A DNA stretch of 64,000 bases from Isoetes taiwanensis (GCA_021234155.1 JAJEKV010000028.1:1673199-1737198), one strand, 5' to 3'; positions 1-13,012 are shown, numbered from the stretch's first letter. Notes: generated by a model from the sequence alone, not told the origin. Made by a program: numbers and translations.

Positions 1-1550
1 GCCGAATGGTCTTCAAGACCCCAGAATTGCAGTCACCAAGCTTTCTTCAAGCCGATTTCTTCAGATCAAGACCTGCTGTTCATTTTGGACCGTCAAACCT
101 ATTCTTATTGTAACCGTCAAAAGTCTGTTAGGAAGGGTCGCGCCTCGGTTCATGCTACCTGCTGAATCGAGAGCTTGTTATTATTTTGCAGTTTGGAGCT
201 TGGGTGAATGCAGTAATGCACGCCAATCAACCATGATCGATTTTCTCGAGAGTATTTTCTTAGCTTCGTGTTATCTTCTCCATCTCTACTCTGTCCAATT
301 CCGGAGAATGCAGTCGTCACTCTGTTTGTGGCAACAATATAATGCAAAGGTTTTAAAACTTTTATAGCCATTTGAGAAATCGATTTAGGTTTTTGAAACA
401 TGGTGAATGCGGTGAATGCCTGTGTAAGGGCATATAGCCAGATCGGCCTGCCCTAAAACCATGGAATAAATTACTACTCTTGTATTTTGGTGTAGCCAGG
501 ATAAGTTTAGCTATACTTGCTTCAAAATCAAGGCCTAAAGTTTCTAACGCTTAGCTAAATTACATGATTTTTCTCAGTCACAATTTCTTAGGTTTGGCTA
601 AATACCATATTTTTCCACACACAACTTTCTATTGTTTGGCTATGATTGGACAATTTGGAAAGGCAAATATTAGCCAAAATTCACACATAAGCGGGAAAGA
701 GGAAGGGGTCCTTGTACAACATAAGTGTAAAGAGTCCAAGGGGCAAAAAGGGAGGGATCCTAGTACAACATAAGCGGGAAGGGGTCCTAGTACATAAGAT
801 TGAACCTAGTTAAAATGCACCCACTATAAGAAAAATTGGATCTAGTTAGAACTCAACCACCATAAGAAAAGGACCTAGTTAAAACTCATCTATAAAAAAA
901 AAACTCGACCTCTTACAAAATTAAAAGGTCCCTTTTAAAAAAAAAAAAAAAAAATTATGTCCATTGTTAATTACACTAAAATTGATGCTTTTGAGTTCTT
1001 ATAATTATGGTGTCCTCCTTTTACAAAGAAAATTCACAAAACTCAAAACATAAAAAAAAATTAAATGATCCAATTCTTATAATTACATATCCGTGATATA
1101 TGCAATAGATAAAAAATGCAAGGGTTTAGAAATATGCAATAGATGAAAATGCAAAAAACGGAGGTTGGAAATATGATGCAACAAACTAATTTGATGGGCC
1201 CCTTTTCATCCGCACATTTCTGCAAGGCATCAAAGATCGAGTATCACACCTACTTTTTAATCAACCTTATGAGACCTAAGAAAAAACAATTGAAAATTAG
1301 GATTAATTATAAGCCACAATTTGTTCTTGCAAATAGATTCCAAATAACAAACGGTCTTAAACACAACTTCTAAGTCTTTGTGATGATCTTAGCAAAATCC
1401 AAAAATAGATTTATAGCAATACTAAGATTCTCGAACCCATAAGTATGCCGTGAAAGAAGTCAGCAGAGAGTTCTAAGTCCTCATTGTCCATAAGTATGTG
1501 CAACGATGTGCAAAGGACCGAGCCCTCAAGCAGATGGACAAAGTGCATGG
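1..1550. other. No gene seen; AT-rich intergenic DNA
   Basis: I see no supported coding sequence here; the small open frames lack composition or motifs that suggest a protein. At about 700-800 a short phrase containing GGTCCTAGTACA and ACATAAG recurs three times, a small local direct repeat. An A-run lies at 937-954. The 480-680 stretch is rich in GGCTAAA and TTTAGC words that also appear near 2640-2770 and 27300-27760, so it may be an old MITE-like repeat. Confidence 0.5.
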
Positions 1551-1830
1551 GCAAGAGAATAGACTAGAATAATTTGAAATATGGAACAACTGCTTGAAAA
1601 TGAGCTCTGCTATATATTCAGATGCTTCACTACTTTTTCTATCGCCCGTGAGCATACAACCAAATCTACACTACAAAGAAACAAAGAATAGAATAGAATA
1701 ATTTGAAATATAGCACACCGATATGTTGCTATACTTTTCACATGCTCAACGATGCAAAAAGATGTACTCTGAAAAGAAACAAAGAATAGACTAGAACAAT
1801 TGAATATATGGAACAATCTGGTCTAAAATG
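1550..1830. repeat. Three diverged direct repeats of about 100-130 bp
   Basis: The phrase AGAATAGACTAGAATAATTT occurs with small changes at about 1557, 1685 and 1790. Each copy is followed by GAAATATGGAACAA-like sequence, and the first and last by a similar tail (AAAATGAGCTCTGCTAT against AAAATGAACTATGCTAT). It is a short, imperfect tandem array in non-coding DNA. No function is apparent. Confidence 0.5.
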
Positions 1831-1838
1831 AACTATGC

Positions 1839-2122
1839 TATGATGCACCACACACCTTCAGCTTTGTAGTAAATTTTGTCTTTTGAGAAGACATCCTCAC
1901 CAAGACCTTGTTCCAACAATTTAGCTTTAATGTCACTTGTTGGCAACTCGTTGTAGAGCCTATGTACTTCCGGGTTGTGGTACAACCGCTTTCTCGCAAA
2001 GAGCTTTTGTAAAATTTTAGAGACAGAAGACCCACAAGGTAAGTGCACAAGGAACTTGCTTGTAATGGTTTCAAGTTATGATATGTGATATTTTCAATGA
2101 GCTCTTGGGACATTGCATACAT
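1839..2122 (-). pseudogene. Unrecognised coding fragment, minus strand
   Basis: I do not recognise this gene. Two overlapping minus-strand frames look protein-like. The upstream frame holds MSQELIENITYHNLKPLQ, and the downstream frame holds KLFARKRLYHNPEVHRLYNE followed by DIKAKLLEQGLGEDVF and ends at a stop near 1839. The charged, helix-forming composition differs from the flanks, and the frame change near 2040 suggests a broken exon or an unseen splice. The nearest other gene-like piece is the LRR fragment 2.2 kb away. It may be a captured gene fragment like those further right, but no link is visible. Confidence 0.35.
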
Positions 2123-2129
2123 AACTTTC

Positions 2130-4320
2130 TAACATACCTATCGAACAATGCACAAATTTGCTTTCTTAGACCTAATCTATAAATGAATCAAATTCAAGAT
2201 AGAAAATGACAGACATGATTAAGCTATAAATAGGCAAGAAATGGACTCGAAAGTTAAGCTAGAAATCATTGTAGACGAGTTGAAGTAGCACGTACCTGAT
2301 ATAGTAAGAAGGAAAGATCTTTTGGAAACGAAAAAATCAAGAAAAAAAAATGTATTTGTAAGGGGTGTTGAGTTTTGTGGCGAATTATCCTTTGATGCTT
2401 GAAAATTGAACCCGATAGCAAAAGCAAAGGATTAAGAAAAAACAAAACTAGAACCGTAAGCCTACTTGGCGATTTGTCAAGGTTAATACTTGATGTGGCC
2501 GGATGCATCTCGAGCTAATTCCCCAGATTTCCAAGCTCCTCTCTCGCTTCTTAGGTTAAGCCATTCGAGAGTCTGTGGAGCTAGTCCGAGGCGGCCTTTT
2601 GGCGATTCCGCCCCTAGGTTCGACGTGTGTGGGGGGAAATATTAAGCTAAAATTATTAATTTTTTTCAAATTTTTCTCATTTAGTTTAGCCATTTTTGGG
2701 GCAAAAAATACCAAAATTTAGCAATTTGGCTAACCTTAGCCGTTAAATTATTCCATGCTAAAAACACCGCATTTGTGCAAATATGCCACGAAATTTGTGC
2801 AAAATGGAATTTTCCTCAGATTTTTATGTCAACCGATTTTGCAATGATTGATGATTTGTTGTTGATCGATGTCGCCCGGGTCTCCAAGATTATGTTATTG
2901 TTTGGTAGGCTACGAAAGATGAAAATTTTCAAAGGCAAATGCTAACTTCGTATATTCTTGAAGAAAAGGTATGTTCCTTGTGCCTAATTTAAAATGTTTT
3001 TTCGGTTTGATGTAGTATAGATCATCAGCTACCTCTGCATTTCACATTTAACATATATACCGGATGGACAATGTTTGAAATCATTGCGTGTTTGGTCATT
3101 AGTCCACCGTTGGAAACAGCTTAATGATTATGTTAGTTGGCCGCTTATCGAGGGCACCAAATAGATAGATGTCTTATGGGCGCATGCACCCGGAGTATTA
3201 AATATGATGAAGCAAAGGGACATATCCAAGAAATACACCCACAACTTATTGCATCCGGTAGACTTTGCATCCCTTCATGCACACGGCGCGTAGCCCCGTG
3301 GTCGCTAGATCATCCTTGTGTGGGATTCCATTCTTGTCACATCGCCTCGAGGAGATTCTTTGGACACGCTTATTGCAAAAGACCGGTATGCTTTCTTGGA
3401 GGAAGCAATCGCGATGTCTGGGCGGTGATATGCTATCTCGCATTAAGAAGTCTTTCTGTTCTCGCTGAATTCAAATGGGGGATCTAAGTCCCGAACACGC
3501 CATTCGGGGTTAAGGGTGCGATAGTGACTATTATTATGTGCTTATTGATTGGGGCGTAGCTATCCCGGAAGAGCGCGACAGCCTGCTATAGCTCCTCGAT
3601 ATTCTTCAACATATGCGCCCGTGAGGGAAAGCTCATTTCTCAATGGAGAGAGAGGGCATGGGCTATAAGGACTTTCCAACTTCATCTTGGGAGGTTTCAA
3701 CTGTAAAAGGCATTTGCGCACTATTTGGAGAAAAATGGGGATAGGATGCCATTTGGGGAAAACTAGAATCGGCATTTCATACGAGAAAAACAAATAATAA
3801 AAAATGATTCTGCCCTATTGTGTCCGGCCGTGGGAGCATTTTCTTAGAAAAGGTGTGGATGAATAATCTTTTGTTGGGTTTGGTTTCTTTCCTTTTTCCT
3901 CGACCGCATTATTCATTTCCTAAAATGGGCTTATCTATTTTTGTGCTTTCGCTCGTGCTTTACCTCAATCTAATCGTGTAACCAAGTGTATTCCACTATT
4001 CCTTTACGTGTTGGGCATTAATTTATGGTGATTGAAGCAGATATAGATAAGACCAAGCTCTTTTAGCATTTGACAAGTGATAATTGCATCTTGAGAGGAT
4101 TCTTGATCGGATATTAACATGCACGCCGCCAATGGATGCATAGCATCATCACATGTAAGTGTCTTTATTTGCATGCTTTATTCTTCTCAATGAAATAGCA
4201 CACCCCGTGAAAAATTCTTCATAAGATTTGGCAAGAAAATATTTTCAACATTGGGTTGCTCAATATTGCCATAGCTATAGTGCTTGCCATAGAGATGTGG
4301 AACTTGTAAATTTGAGGGTT
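2130..4320. other. No supported gene; old repeat DNA
   Basis: No coding region is supported. Positions 2640-2830 are AT-rich with repeated TTTAGCC and GGCTAA words that resemble 27660-27764. Open frames at 3137-3487 and 3560-3793 show no family motif. The second lies downstream of the LRR fragment on the same strand and could be its decayed continuation, but I cannot show that. Confidence 0.4.
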
Positions 4321-4328
4321 CTTAGTTG

Positions 4329-4935
4329 TTAACCGCTTTGGGCACTATAGGGTTGATGCTTTGCCTTCTCGGATAGGTTTAATGTGCATTGTAGCAAAGA
4401 AAGATCACCTAGGTCCGATGGTATTTGGCCCGCCAAATGATTAGAAGACAAATCCAGTTCTTGCAAGTTTGGCAAGTTCGACCCATACCTATTGGAATTT
4501 CTCCAATAAAGCATTTGCCTGCGTAATTAAGGTTTCCGTGTTATGGCAGTTCAAAATAGATTGTGGAATATTTTCTTCTTGTCTCTTAAATCAAGATTTT
4601 CCAAACTTCCCAAAGCCCCAAGCGGATCAAAGAGAGGTCCAGAGAGGTAATTGCCGAAAGCAAGATGTTTCTAAGATCGGGCAAGGCAACGAAAAATATG
4701 ATTAGGAATTGTGCCAAGAAAATGGTTGCCACTAAGATCAATTCACCGGGTGTAGATCACCGGCCAATTTGTTCATTAATATCGCCATTGAGCTGGGTCT
4801 CGTGAAAAGGCCGATACCTACTACCCTAGACTCATGAGAAGCTATGACGGTGGTACGTAATATCCCATACCAATGGCACGGGTTCTCATCACCCCCATTC
4901 CAGTTCTATAGAACTGCCGAGGATCATTTCCAATT
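4329..4935 (-). pseudogene. LRR receptor kinase fragment (LRRNT plus LRRs), broken
   Basis: Plant LRR receptor-like kinases sense ligands through extracellular leucine-rich repeats that follow a short N-terminal cap. Read on the minus strand from 4935, the frame shows a cap-like W-N-G-G-D-E-N-P-C-H-W-Y-G segment. LRR text follows: LSGNHFLGTIP, then LPNLQELDLSSNHLAGQIP and LGDLSLL near 4329-4480. Several frameshifts and stops separate the pieces, and no transmembrane or kinase domain follows. It is the 5' part of such a gene, decayed. It lies upstream of a Helitron 3' end together with a WNK fragment, so capture by that Helitron is possible. Similarity to the family is clear; the exact subfamily is not. 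Confidence 0.65.
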
Positions 4936-7414
4936 CCATTTTAAATGCAAGCATCCTTTGTGCCTTTGTGGCCTATGGCAAACATGGACATGGCATGAAA
5001 AGTCTAGATATCTCCAAATTTCCCCGGCCTAACAGCTTACTTAGGCATTCGATGTGAATGCAACCGCCTTCCCTCATAGTCGTCAAACTCAGATATGATG
5101 CCTAGGTTAGAGCAAAGATAATTATGAGCAATTCATAGGCTGGACAATTGGACATAGATGAATGTTTGATCAAGACTCCATGATATGTCATTTGGATGCT
5201 ATGTTTATTTCATGGAATCGTCTATTGTATTGCCTTGCATTATTTTGTACATAGTATCATGTTATTAATAAAGCGCCAATTCAAGTGGCGACTTGTGCAC
5301 CGTACATTTCTTGTGCACGGACATTTGGCAATGCAAAAGTTAGCAAGGGTCACCAAGGCCCCAATATTTGTTATGCATTATCTCCTCCTCTACTATAGAA
5401 AAATTATTATCACCATGAGCTAAATTATCACATAGAAAGCCCGAGGATCCATCATACATTTATGCCAATGCGTAAGACACAAAGTGATCGGGCCCGCTTT
5501 GTCTTTGGAGAAGGAGCTCATGTCATAGAGTATTCTCTCGACACTCTTTGGCTTGAGGCGATGTTAACATACACAATGCAATTATATGCTAGCAACACCT
5601 TGGCTTTGAAGCGCTTTGTTCTAAGATCGGCATTCTCGCAGCGTGATTTCATCATTTTATTTTCCGTAAATATTAGTCGTTCTTTTGTTGTTGCGTTTGC
5701 TTAAGGTTAGTGTTTAGAAAGATTAACGACTAGCGATTGAAAGCTTCATAATGAGGGGTCATTACCATCCAATCCTAAGCTATGATCTTGTATTTACTCA
5801 GATTATTTATTTTCACAAAGAATAGTCAAACCAAGCATTATGCTAACCAATAGTCAAACCGAAGGATTATGCTAACCTGGTTGCACTTAGAGAAAACCCA
5901 CGTGATATCTTTTTACGACCACACGGCAGCCAGAGAAAGCATGGGAATCTTATAATGCAATCCCAATAATGCAATCCCAAAGAATGCAATCACCAAAGAA
6001 TGCAATCACCGAAGGATGCTTGATCTTTGTTGAGCAATATTGAAGATGCAATAAGCTATTCTATTTGCTCCATAATTGATTTACCCTTTCTTTTGTGTCA
6101 CCCGATTGCCCAAAGCTTATCCCCGCAACCATGTCAATGTAGTGTAATCATTAATTGAACATTTTGGACAAAATGAATTATTTATAACATTTTTATGTTA
6201 TGGCAACATGTATTTTAAGCCCGCTTCCATTGAAACTAACATAAAGCTTGCTTTGCATTTTCGTGGATCTATATACAGTTTAAAATCTAAAGGGCCATGG
6301 TCTTCTATATTAACTAAGATGTGCTATGCTTTACTTGAAGCAAGGTTATCGTGTAGTAGAGCACCCATGATTCATTACATTTGCCATTAGTAGAAGGTGG
6401 CTAGGTGTTGGACCCGTGGTTTCTTTCTCACATGCCCTTGCAAATCATGCGAGAATACACTTACCTCCAAACAAAGATGGCACAATTGAAGGACCGTAGA
6501 AATGTATAGTGTGCTCCCAGGACTAGAACTCCAAGTGTGGTCTATTGATTATGTAAAATTGTATGTGTGCAACGTAATCAAGCAAGGATGCACATAGACT
6601 ATTCAATTCTCGAACTACAATAATGCACCATATGCAAAATATGGATGCTTGCTACTGTCATTGCTCAAGTACTCCCACTTTAGAGGTAAATATTGTTTAT
6701 GCAAAGAGGATATACAACTACTTAGAATCGTATGCAACTTTCTCTCTCAAGAGTCCATATTCGGAGCAATGTGACCTCCGAATTGCAAAGGAAGATGGTG
6801 AAGTGAGCATTCAAACCTAATCTTTAAAATGTGTTCCTTCATGTTTTTTCTTGCTTTGAACTTGGTTTTTATAACAATTCATGTCTCAGTAGTCTTAGAA
6901 CACAAGCGGTCCCAACTCAACTTCTATCCCAAAGATATGCATTTAGGATCTTGTTTCAAACAAATAGGATATTTCTTTACTCGCTAGAAACGCAATTATA
7001 TGTGCTTCAAATCCATAACTACTTACTTTCTCATCAGCCTACTTGAATTTGCCATGTTGATCGGATTTGGCATGCCATCGTCCTAAACACCATGAATGGT
7101 ATGCCTATAATAAGACCACATGACAAAAGCAAAAGAGGGTTCCATATGGATATATAGAATATGATGTTCATATGGAGCATGCATCGAACATACATATGTG
7201 CTCAGTGTCATTTTCCTTAAAACAATTAGAACCTCTACATATAATGTCTTTAGTACATTTTAGCAAAACCGGCTATTTTTCTACTCGTAGTGAAAGCATG
7301 AGCATGGTCTTCATTTATCCTTTTCTTTTTTCTTTCATACTTTTTCAATCTCCGGTGCTACAAAGTCATTCTGACTATATTCCTTATATTTGCATCCATG
7401 ATTCCCATTTGGCA
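4936..7414. other. No supported gene
   Basis: I see no recognisable coding exon between the LRR and WNK fragments. At 5955-6020 the word AATGCAATC recurs about four times, giving a short tandem repeat. Open frames at 5196-5704 and 6623-7046 have no visible family signature. The stretch could be introns, intergenic DNA, or the body of the Helitron that ends at 9172. Confidence 0.4.
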
Positions 7415-7976
7415 GCTAAAAAAGGGCGCTTTGATGAGATAGAAGGGATAGAGGTGGCGGAATCGGTGAAAACCCAAGATGTTTTACAAAGTCGCCATGA
7501 CCTAGAGCGGTCATATCATATTCAGAGGTTCATTTGTCAAGACTCTTAAGCACAAAAACATTATCAAGTTCTACAACTCATTGGTGGATGCCAAGAATGG
7601 GAATGCTAATTTCATCACGTAAATATTTACATCGGGAACATTGAGGCAAAGTAAGTGACCCACCTTTTGTTTGCACCTATGCTTGAAAGTTCTTTTTCGC
7701 TTATGGTCTTATGCTTCATTGTTCTTGTTCTATTTGCATGAGGGTTCTTAGAATTCATCGGTTTGCCATGTTTAGGTACCACAAGCAAAGACAAACATGT
7801 TTATATGAAACCATAAAAAACTGGTCAAGGCAAATTTTGTGGGGCTTGCTTTATCCATACGACCATGATCCGCCTATAATTCATCTCGATTTAGGGAGGT
7901 AAATTTGGGATATTGGATTAGCAGCTATTCTTTGTCAAACTCATGCAAAAGACAATGTTATTGGTAAGCAACTTAT
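7415..7976 (+). pseudogene. WNK-type protein kinase fragment (pseudogene)
   Basis: Plant WNK kinases are cytoplasmic serine/threonine kinases with the catalytic lysine in an unusual place. Three parts of their kinase domain are visible. Positions 7424-7500 read FDEIEGIEVA and QDVLQS..DLER. Positions 7541-7652 read LKHKNIIKFYNS, then a stop where the family has glutamate, then IFTSGTLRQ followed by a GTAAGT donor. Positions 7780-7976 read [23 protein letters not shown] (the family has IHRDL) and DIGLAAIL, followed by a second donor GTAAGC. A frameshift near 7535, the in-frame stop near 7625 and the changed HRD arginine make it inactive. Introns are kept, so it derives from genomic DNA, not from mRNA. 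Confidence 0.8.
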
Positions 7977-9144
7977 TGTTGTAATCTGAATGAGTCTCCA
8001 AATTTTTTTTAACGATCCCCCGAAATCCAGGACCATCCTCCGGCGCAGGCACTCCTGTGTTCATGGCCTTGCACAGCCTTTAAATAACACATTATATGTA
8101 TAAATGTCTACCAACATTATTCATCTCAACAAACATTCTTCTTGCAGAATTAATTTGTCCTAAACTCCAAAGGCCTTTAATCAAAATGGTATAGATTATG
8201 ACATTTGGTGAACAAAACCTTTCCTTTTTTCAAGAGTTTAACCGCCATGTCCACAAATTTTATTTTGCAATATCCATCAATGGCCTCGCTATATATGTTA
8301 ATGCTAGGAGTAAACCCAGTCTTCTAATAGTTTATCCAAGAGATCGTGGTGCATCATCTACCTTATTTGCCTTGCGCAGAGACCATCAATCAACGTATTA
8401 AATGTAATAATATTTGGTTCACATCCCGATCTCCTATCTTTTTCGAAAGCTTTACATGCATCGATGCTTTGTCCGCTTTACAAAGTCCACGATGAGACTA
8501 CTATAAGTAACAACAGTTGGGTGGCAAAATGTCACAAAAAATATGCAGATGCAGATTTTTAAGTACCACTTGATCCATAGAATAGGGCATACGCCCGCAA
8601 CAAGAGTTGCTCTCTCCAGACCTCCAGATTATGATTTTTTCAAACATGATTATGTTAACATAGAACTTAGTACAAGTTTAAATAAGTTCTAAGTTTGAGG
8701 TGCCATCCCTAATACCGCAAAGTAAACCATGTAGAGTTACTGCAGTAAACCATGTAGAGTTAAATCAAGTCGAAACGGTTATAAGACAACACTCATGATC
8801 TAACGAGCTACAACGAAAGTTCTAATACAAAATGAAATAAACGGTCCAAATGTGCACAGTTATCATCTTATTTCGGGCTTTAGTTGAACGTCATTGCAAC
8901 CTAGAACTTATTTTCTACATGGTTTACCCATTATGTTTCTCGCATTATATTTCTCCCATTGCACACCCATTATGTTTCTCTACTCACATGACACTTTCAC
9001 AAAAAAGATATAACAAAAATTTATTTTCTCATTTCCCGACAAATAATTACTAAAGCCTCGGCAAATAGTTGGTCTCATTGTCCTCATATAATCAACCCGG
9101 AGCCACTTTTAATACAATTTCAATATTTTTATGCTCGAGGAAAA
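7977..9144. other. No gene; probable Helitron body
   Basis: No coding exon is supported after the second WNK donor. Positions 8727-8765 contain the phrase AGTAAACCATGTAGAGTTA twice. Positions 8930-8990 repeat CATTATGTTTCTC. This AT-rich stretch leads directly into the Helitron terminus and is probably its 3' internal sequence. Confidence 0.4.
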
Positions 9145-9172
9145 GCCCAGCAACGCTGGGCACTTTTTCTAG
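9145..9172 (+). mobile_element. Helitron 3' terminus (hairpin plus CTAG)
   Basis: Helitrons are rolling-circle DNA transposons. Their 3' end is a GC-rich hairpin followed after several bases by CTRR, inserted between A and T. Here GCCCAGC, loop AAC and GCTGGGC form a perfect 7-bp stem (9145-9161), then ACTTTTT and CTAG at 9169-9172, followed by T. Spacing and sequence fit plant Helitrons very well. The 5' TC end was not located with confidence, so the element's length is unknown. The WNK and LRR fragments lie upstream, on the side expected for its body. Confidence 0.8.
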
Positions 9173-11270
9173 TATGATAATAGGGAATGGATAAAAAGCA
9201 ACACGCATCAGAAATTATCAGAAAGCCACAAGACAATAATGAGTCTCTATAGAAATGCAATTAAGCTCCGCTTGTCTACATTTGATAAACAAGACTTGAT
9301 GCATCGACGGGTTGCCCTTTTTGGAAACACATGGTTTATTTTTATTTATCATCATCTTATGGGACCCCATTCAAATTGTACTAGTTAGCTACTAGTTACC
9401 CATTCAAACGTAGTTCAAATCTGTTTTATGCATGTATATGAGTCATTTTATTATGGAGGATTAGAAGAACTTTGTGCTACACATCTCAAGGCATTTGTGG
9501 ATAACCTTGCAAGCAGCACTTCATTATGAGTTTTATCAGGCATTCCCCAATCCTTAGGCATTAAGAGCTATTGGATGGGTTGGATTCAGAGGCTATTCAG
9601 AGATAGATTTAGATGTCGTATAAAGAACGCAAGTCCCTACACTAAGTCCCATTTTTATGAAAAATGACATGATTCCTATGACTAAAATGACATAAGTTCC
9701 TATGCTCCCACTTTTATGAAAAATGCACCACTTCCCTGAAAAATGACAAAGAATGTAAGTCCCTACACCAAGTTACTTTTTCTGCTTCAAACAAGTCGCG
9801 GCGTGTTTTAAGCAAAGTGTGGACCTGCTCATTGCAACCCCTTCCAGTGCCAAATGGGTATATAATATACATGCAGAGACTCATTATGGCATGCATCTAA
9901 TAGCAATGCATGATGCAACCCGTTTGAAGTATGTGCCTTTGTGCCGGGACAGGCAATTTCGCCTGATAAGGGCCTGACGAGCCCGTTAGGGCGAGCCAAG
10001 GTCCAAGCCAAGCGAAATTGCCTGCCTCAGCACATTCTCTAACGTAATGCTTTGGGGCAGAGGTTATTTAGCTTTCTGGAGCGGAAACAAGCAACGATTT
10101 CAAGAGAATAATTGTAATCTTGTAGAGGCCAAGAGAGGAGGCCATTATCAGAGATAATCTAATATACATAATAGTATGCCACCACGAAGGGTGGTCCATC
10201 CATCATCAAGACAATATCACATAATAACAATACACACACAACAATGCATCAAGAATGAAGGTTCTATCGACAGTCATGACCTCCGGATAACAACAGATGG
10301 AATCATAATAATGGCATTGGCTGGCACAGAACAATGGCTAGGGTAGTCCACTCCATCCGCCCCTCCTGTGCACACTTTACAGATAGGCTGGAACATGCTA
10401 TGGCATGAATATAGCCTCATGGAGATGTAATCCCATGGAATCACCCTATGAGACTAATCTAGGTTGCATCTCCCCAATCCGATGGGGCAGGTCAGGGATG
10501 AATCCCCTCCCGAAACACAATGGTTCTATGGGTGGCTAGAGGATTGTGGCACCACGAGCACCAACACATCTGTACCTGACTTAACCCCCTAAATCTATAG
10601 GTCGGCTCACCGCACCTAGCAAGCCCAGGGCGTCTCAATAGGCACGTATCTTGCGACCCAGGGGGTCAGACCCATATTCGGTCCATATGCAGTGACCGAC
10701 TATAAGCCTAGCATGCTATAGGGGCCCCAATAGCCACGCTCAGCAAGGCCCCACCTCCACTTCACCATTGTACCAGTTATATCGTGCTCATTCTTGGCAT
10801 AACATCCACAGTCAAGTGGGCTCTTGTGCACATGCCGCATTTACTGGGATTTAAGGGATTCTAGCTAGGAGCAACCCTACTTTTATATACCCTTTATGTC
10901 TCTACCCCTCATAATCCCACAACCACAAGAGGTACAACAGAAGAACTACCATAATTCATAAATCCATTCATAACTTCAAATAAAACATCAATAAGAGATT
11001 AATCATCCATCTAAACAAATAAGGGTTAATCTCTATCTAGAATCTCAAGCTAGCTAAGCCTACTAATCGGTATCTGAGCTAGATCTGGTTCTCCATGCTC
11101 TGTTGGTTGAATAGGCTCCTCCTCCTTCTCCAATTGCCCTCAAATCGAATTGGGGCAAATTGGGGATAGGCCAGAAATAGCAAGTTCTCTTGGTTTAATT
11201 GATTTGGCCCACGTGGCATTTGCTCAGCTAATTAATCACTAATTAGTTAATATAATTAGTTATTATTAAT
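9173..11270. other. No gene; unclassified repeat-like DNA
   Basis: No coding region is supported. Positions 10170-10920 are richer in GC than the flanks and read like the untranslated part of an LTR element, but no LTR pair, primer-binding site or protein domain was found, so I leave it unclassified. Positions 9945-10022 hold a diverged inverted pair around AGGCAATTTCGCCTGA and AGCGAAATTGCCTG. Confidence 0.4.
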
Positions 11271-11600
11271 TATCTTGGTTATTTGGCTTATTTAATTAAA
11301 TGATAAATTATCATAGCTAACTTTAATCCTTTTTTGCTTATTCAATAATGGCCAATGTACCATTACGTACCCGTGGTGACATATCATGTATTTGTACGTA
11401 TAGCATATGAATACGTGGAACATCATAATTAGTGATTAATTAACTATCTTGGTTATTTAGCTTATTTAATTAAATGACAAATTATCATAGCTAACTTATA
11501 TCCTTTTTGGCTTATTCAATAATGGCCCATGTACCATTACGTACCCATGGTGACATATCATGTATTTGTATGTATAGCATATATATACGTGGAACGTACA
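11271..11600. repeat. Tandem duplication of about 174 bp, two copies
   Basis: Two copies start at about 11271 and 11445. Both run TATCTTGGTTATTT, then TTATTTAATTAAATGA, then CCATTACGTACCC, and end near GTGGAAC. They differ at scattered bases and by a short indel. The duplication sits in AT-rich DNA and has no visible coding role. Confidence 0.75.
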
Positions 11601-13012
11601 GAGGATGACCAAATTCCTACATAATTTTTTCGAGATAAGCCTAGAACTACAAGAAAAATGTCTCTTGTTAAAAATTCATAACTTGTGAATTACACTAGAG
11701 ATAAGCCTTACAATGTCATCGCAGATGTTGAGAATTTGGAGGTCACACAACCGTCAATTAAAATACTTGAAGTCATGTTCCTAAGCTACAGCATAGTGGC
11801 ATGAGCAGAAATAAATCCCATCTGGCAGAAGTAAGAACATCCTAACAACGACCACTATGAACATGGCTTCAACCTGGCAGATGTTCATGAAAAATCTCAA
11901 AGTCAACTTGCTATTTGGATGAAGCTAAAAATCCAGTTGCTCGTACTACCTTGATCTATATCACATAACATATGCTACGAATGAAAAGCCCAAAATTTTA
12001 ACTAAAATTAGAGAAACAAAATTTGTTGTAGAGTAGACCCTCAAGAATGCAACTTGATTGCGGCCTGTTACAACGGTTGCTTTCAGATGACTGGATTGTT
12101 GGGCAAAAAGCGCAAATCTCAATATTTGTTTGCAGAAGCAGATCAACAACTACGAATAAGGCAAAAGGGACTTAATAGTCGGATTAATCACACCACCAAG
12201 CATGCCTGATGCTTTAGCTACTTGTCTGGTTGTCTGTACGCGTTCTTCGGTGTTCGGATCTGATGCTCTATATATATGAATGGTCTTTTTGTGTTGATTC
12301 TGGGGAGGAAACAGGGGACGACGTTCCCGAATCAACACAAAGAGATCATTAGTACAACATGAATGTAAGGTATCTAAAATTCGGTGGGGTTAAATCGGCA
12401 GAATGTTGGGCAGAATCGGGGATAAAACTGCTTAATCGTCGGGTAAATTTCTTGCCGCAATGGACAAGATCAATCTTTAAAAGAATTGTCGCCACATGGC
12501 ATTACGCCATTGGCGACCCAGGCAAAATTGTAGATACCTTACATTTACGTTTGAAGAATTCAATGGCAACAAGGACGAAAATCACAATCTCAATCTATTA
12601 CTGCCCTCGAAATCCATTACTACATTTTGGTGTTTGAACAAAAATCCTCTTGAAACTCAATGTCAAATGCAGATTTGGCAATCCTAGAGTAAACCTTAAA
12701 TCCCCTCTTCTCCACGAACTCTAAAGTAGAGGGGGCTCAATGCTTGCATGCGTTTTAAGAATTTAGAAATAATAGATTTTTTATGGAGTAAATATGCAAT
12801 GCATACATTGCAAAACCATAGATCAAATATGAGAATACACTGTGCTTTCTAGTTGTAATGATTAATAGACCTCATCTAATATACCCACCAAATCATACAA
12901 AAAACCATTTAAAAAATATATATAAATTCACAAAGGAAGCCCCAAGTTAGTATGCTAGATATTGAACAAAAACTTAAAATGTAGGTTCACATTGATACAA
13001 AGGTAAACGACT
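11601..13012. other. No supported gene
   Basis: No recognisable gene. Small open frames at 11961-12338 and 12359-12687 have no motif. The 3' part may include the 5' untranslated region of LINE-A, whose ORF1 starts at 13013; the LINE's exact 5' end was not defined. Confidence 0.4.

Noticed and set aside
3137-3487. 116-codon plus-strand ORF as a kinase domain
   Set aside because: No kinase motif could be aligned, both strands are open, and the neighbouring LRR fragment is on the other strand.
6721-6820. SPYSEQCDL as a further WNK exon (family has PYSEC)
   Set aside because: It lies upstream of the N-terminal WNK exon and the similarity is too short to count.
8975-8995. TCTCTACTC as the Helitron 5' end
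   Set aside because: It lies only 180 bases from the 3' end, is a common pyrimidine word, and lacks supporting copies; the 5' end is left undefined.
10170-10920. LTR or retroelement UTR
   Set aside because: The composition is suggestive, but no paired repeat, primer site or polypurine tract was found.
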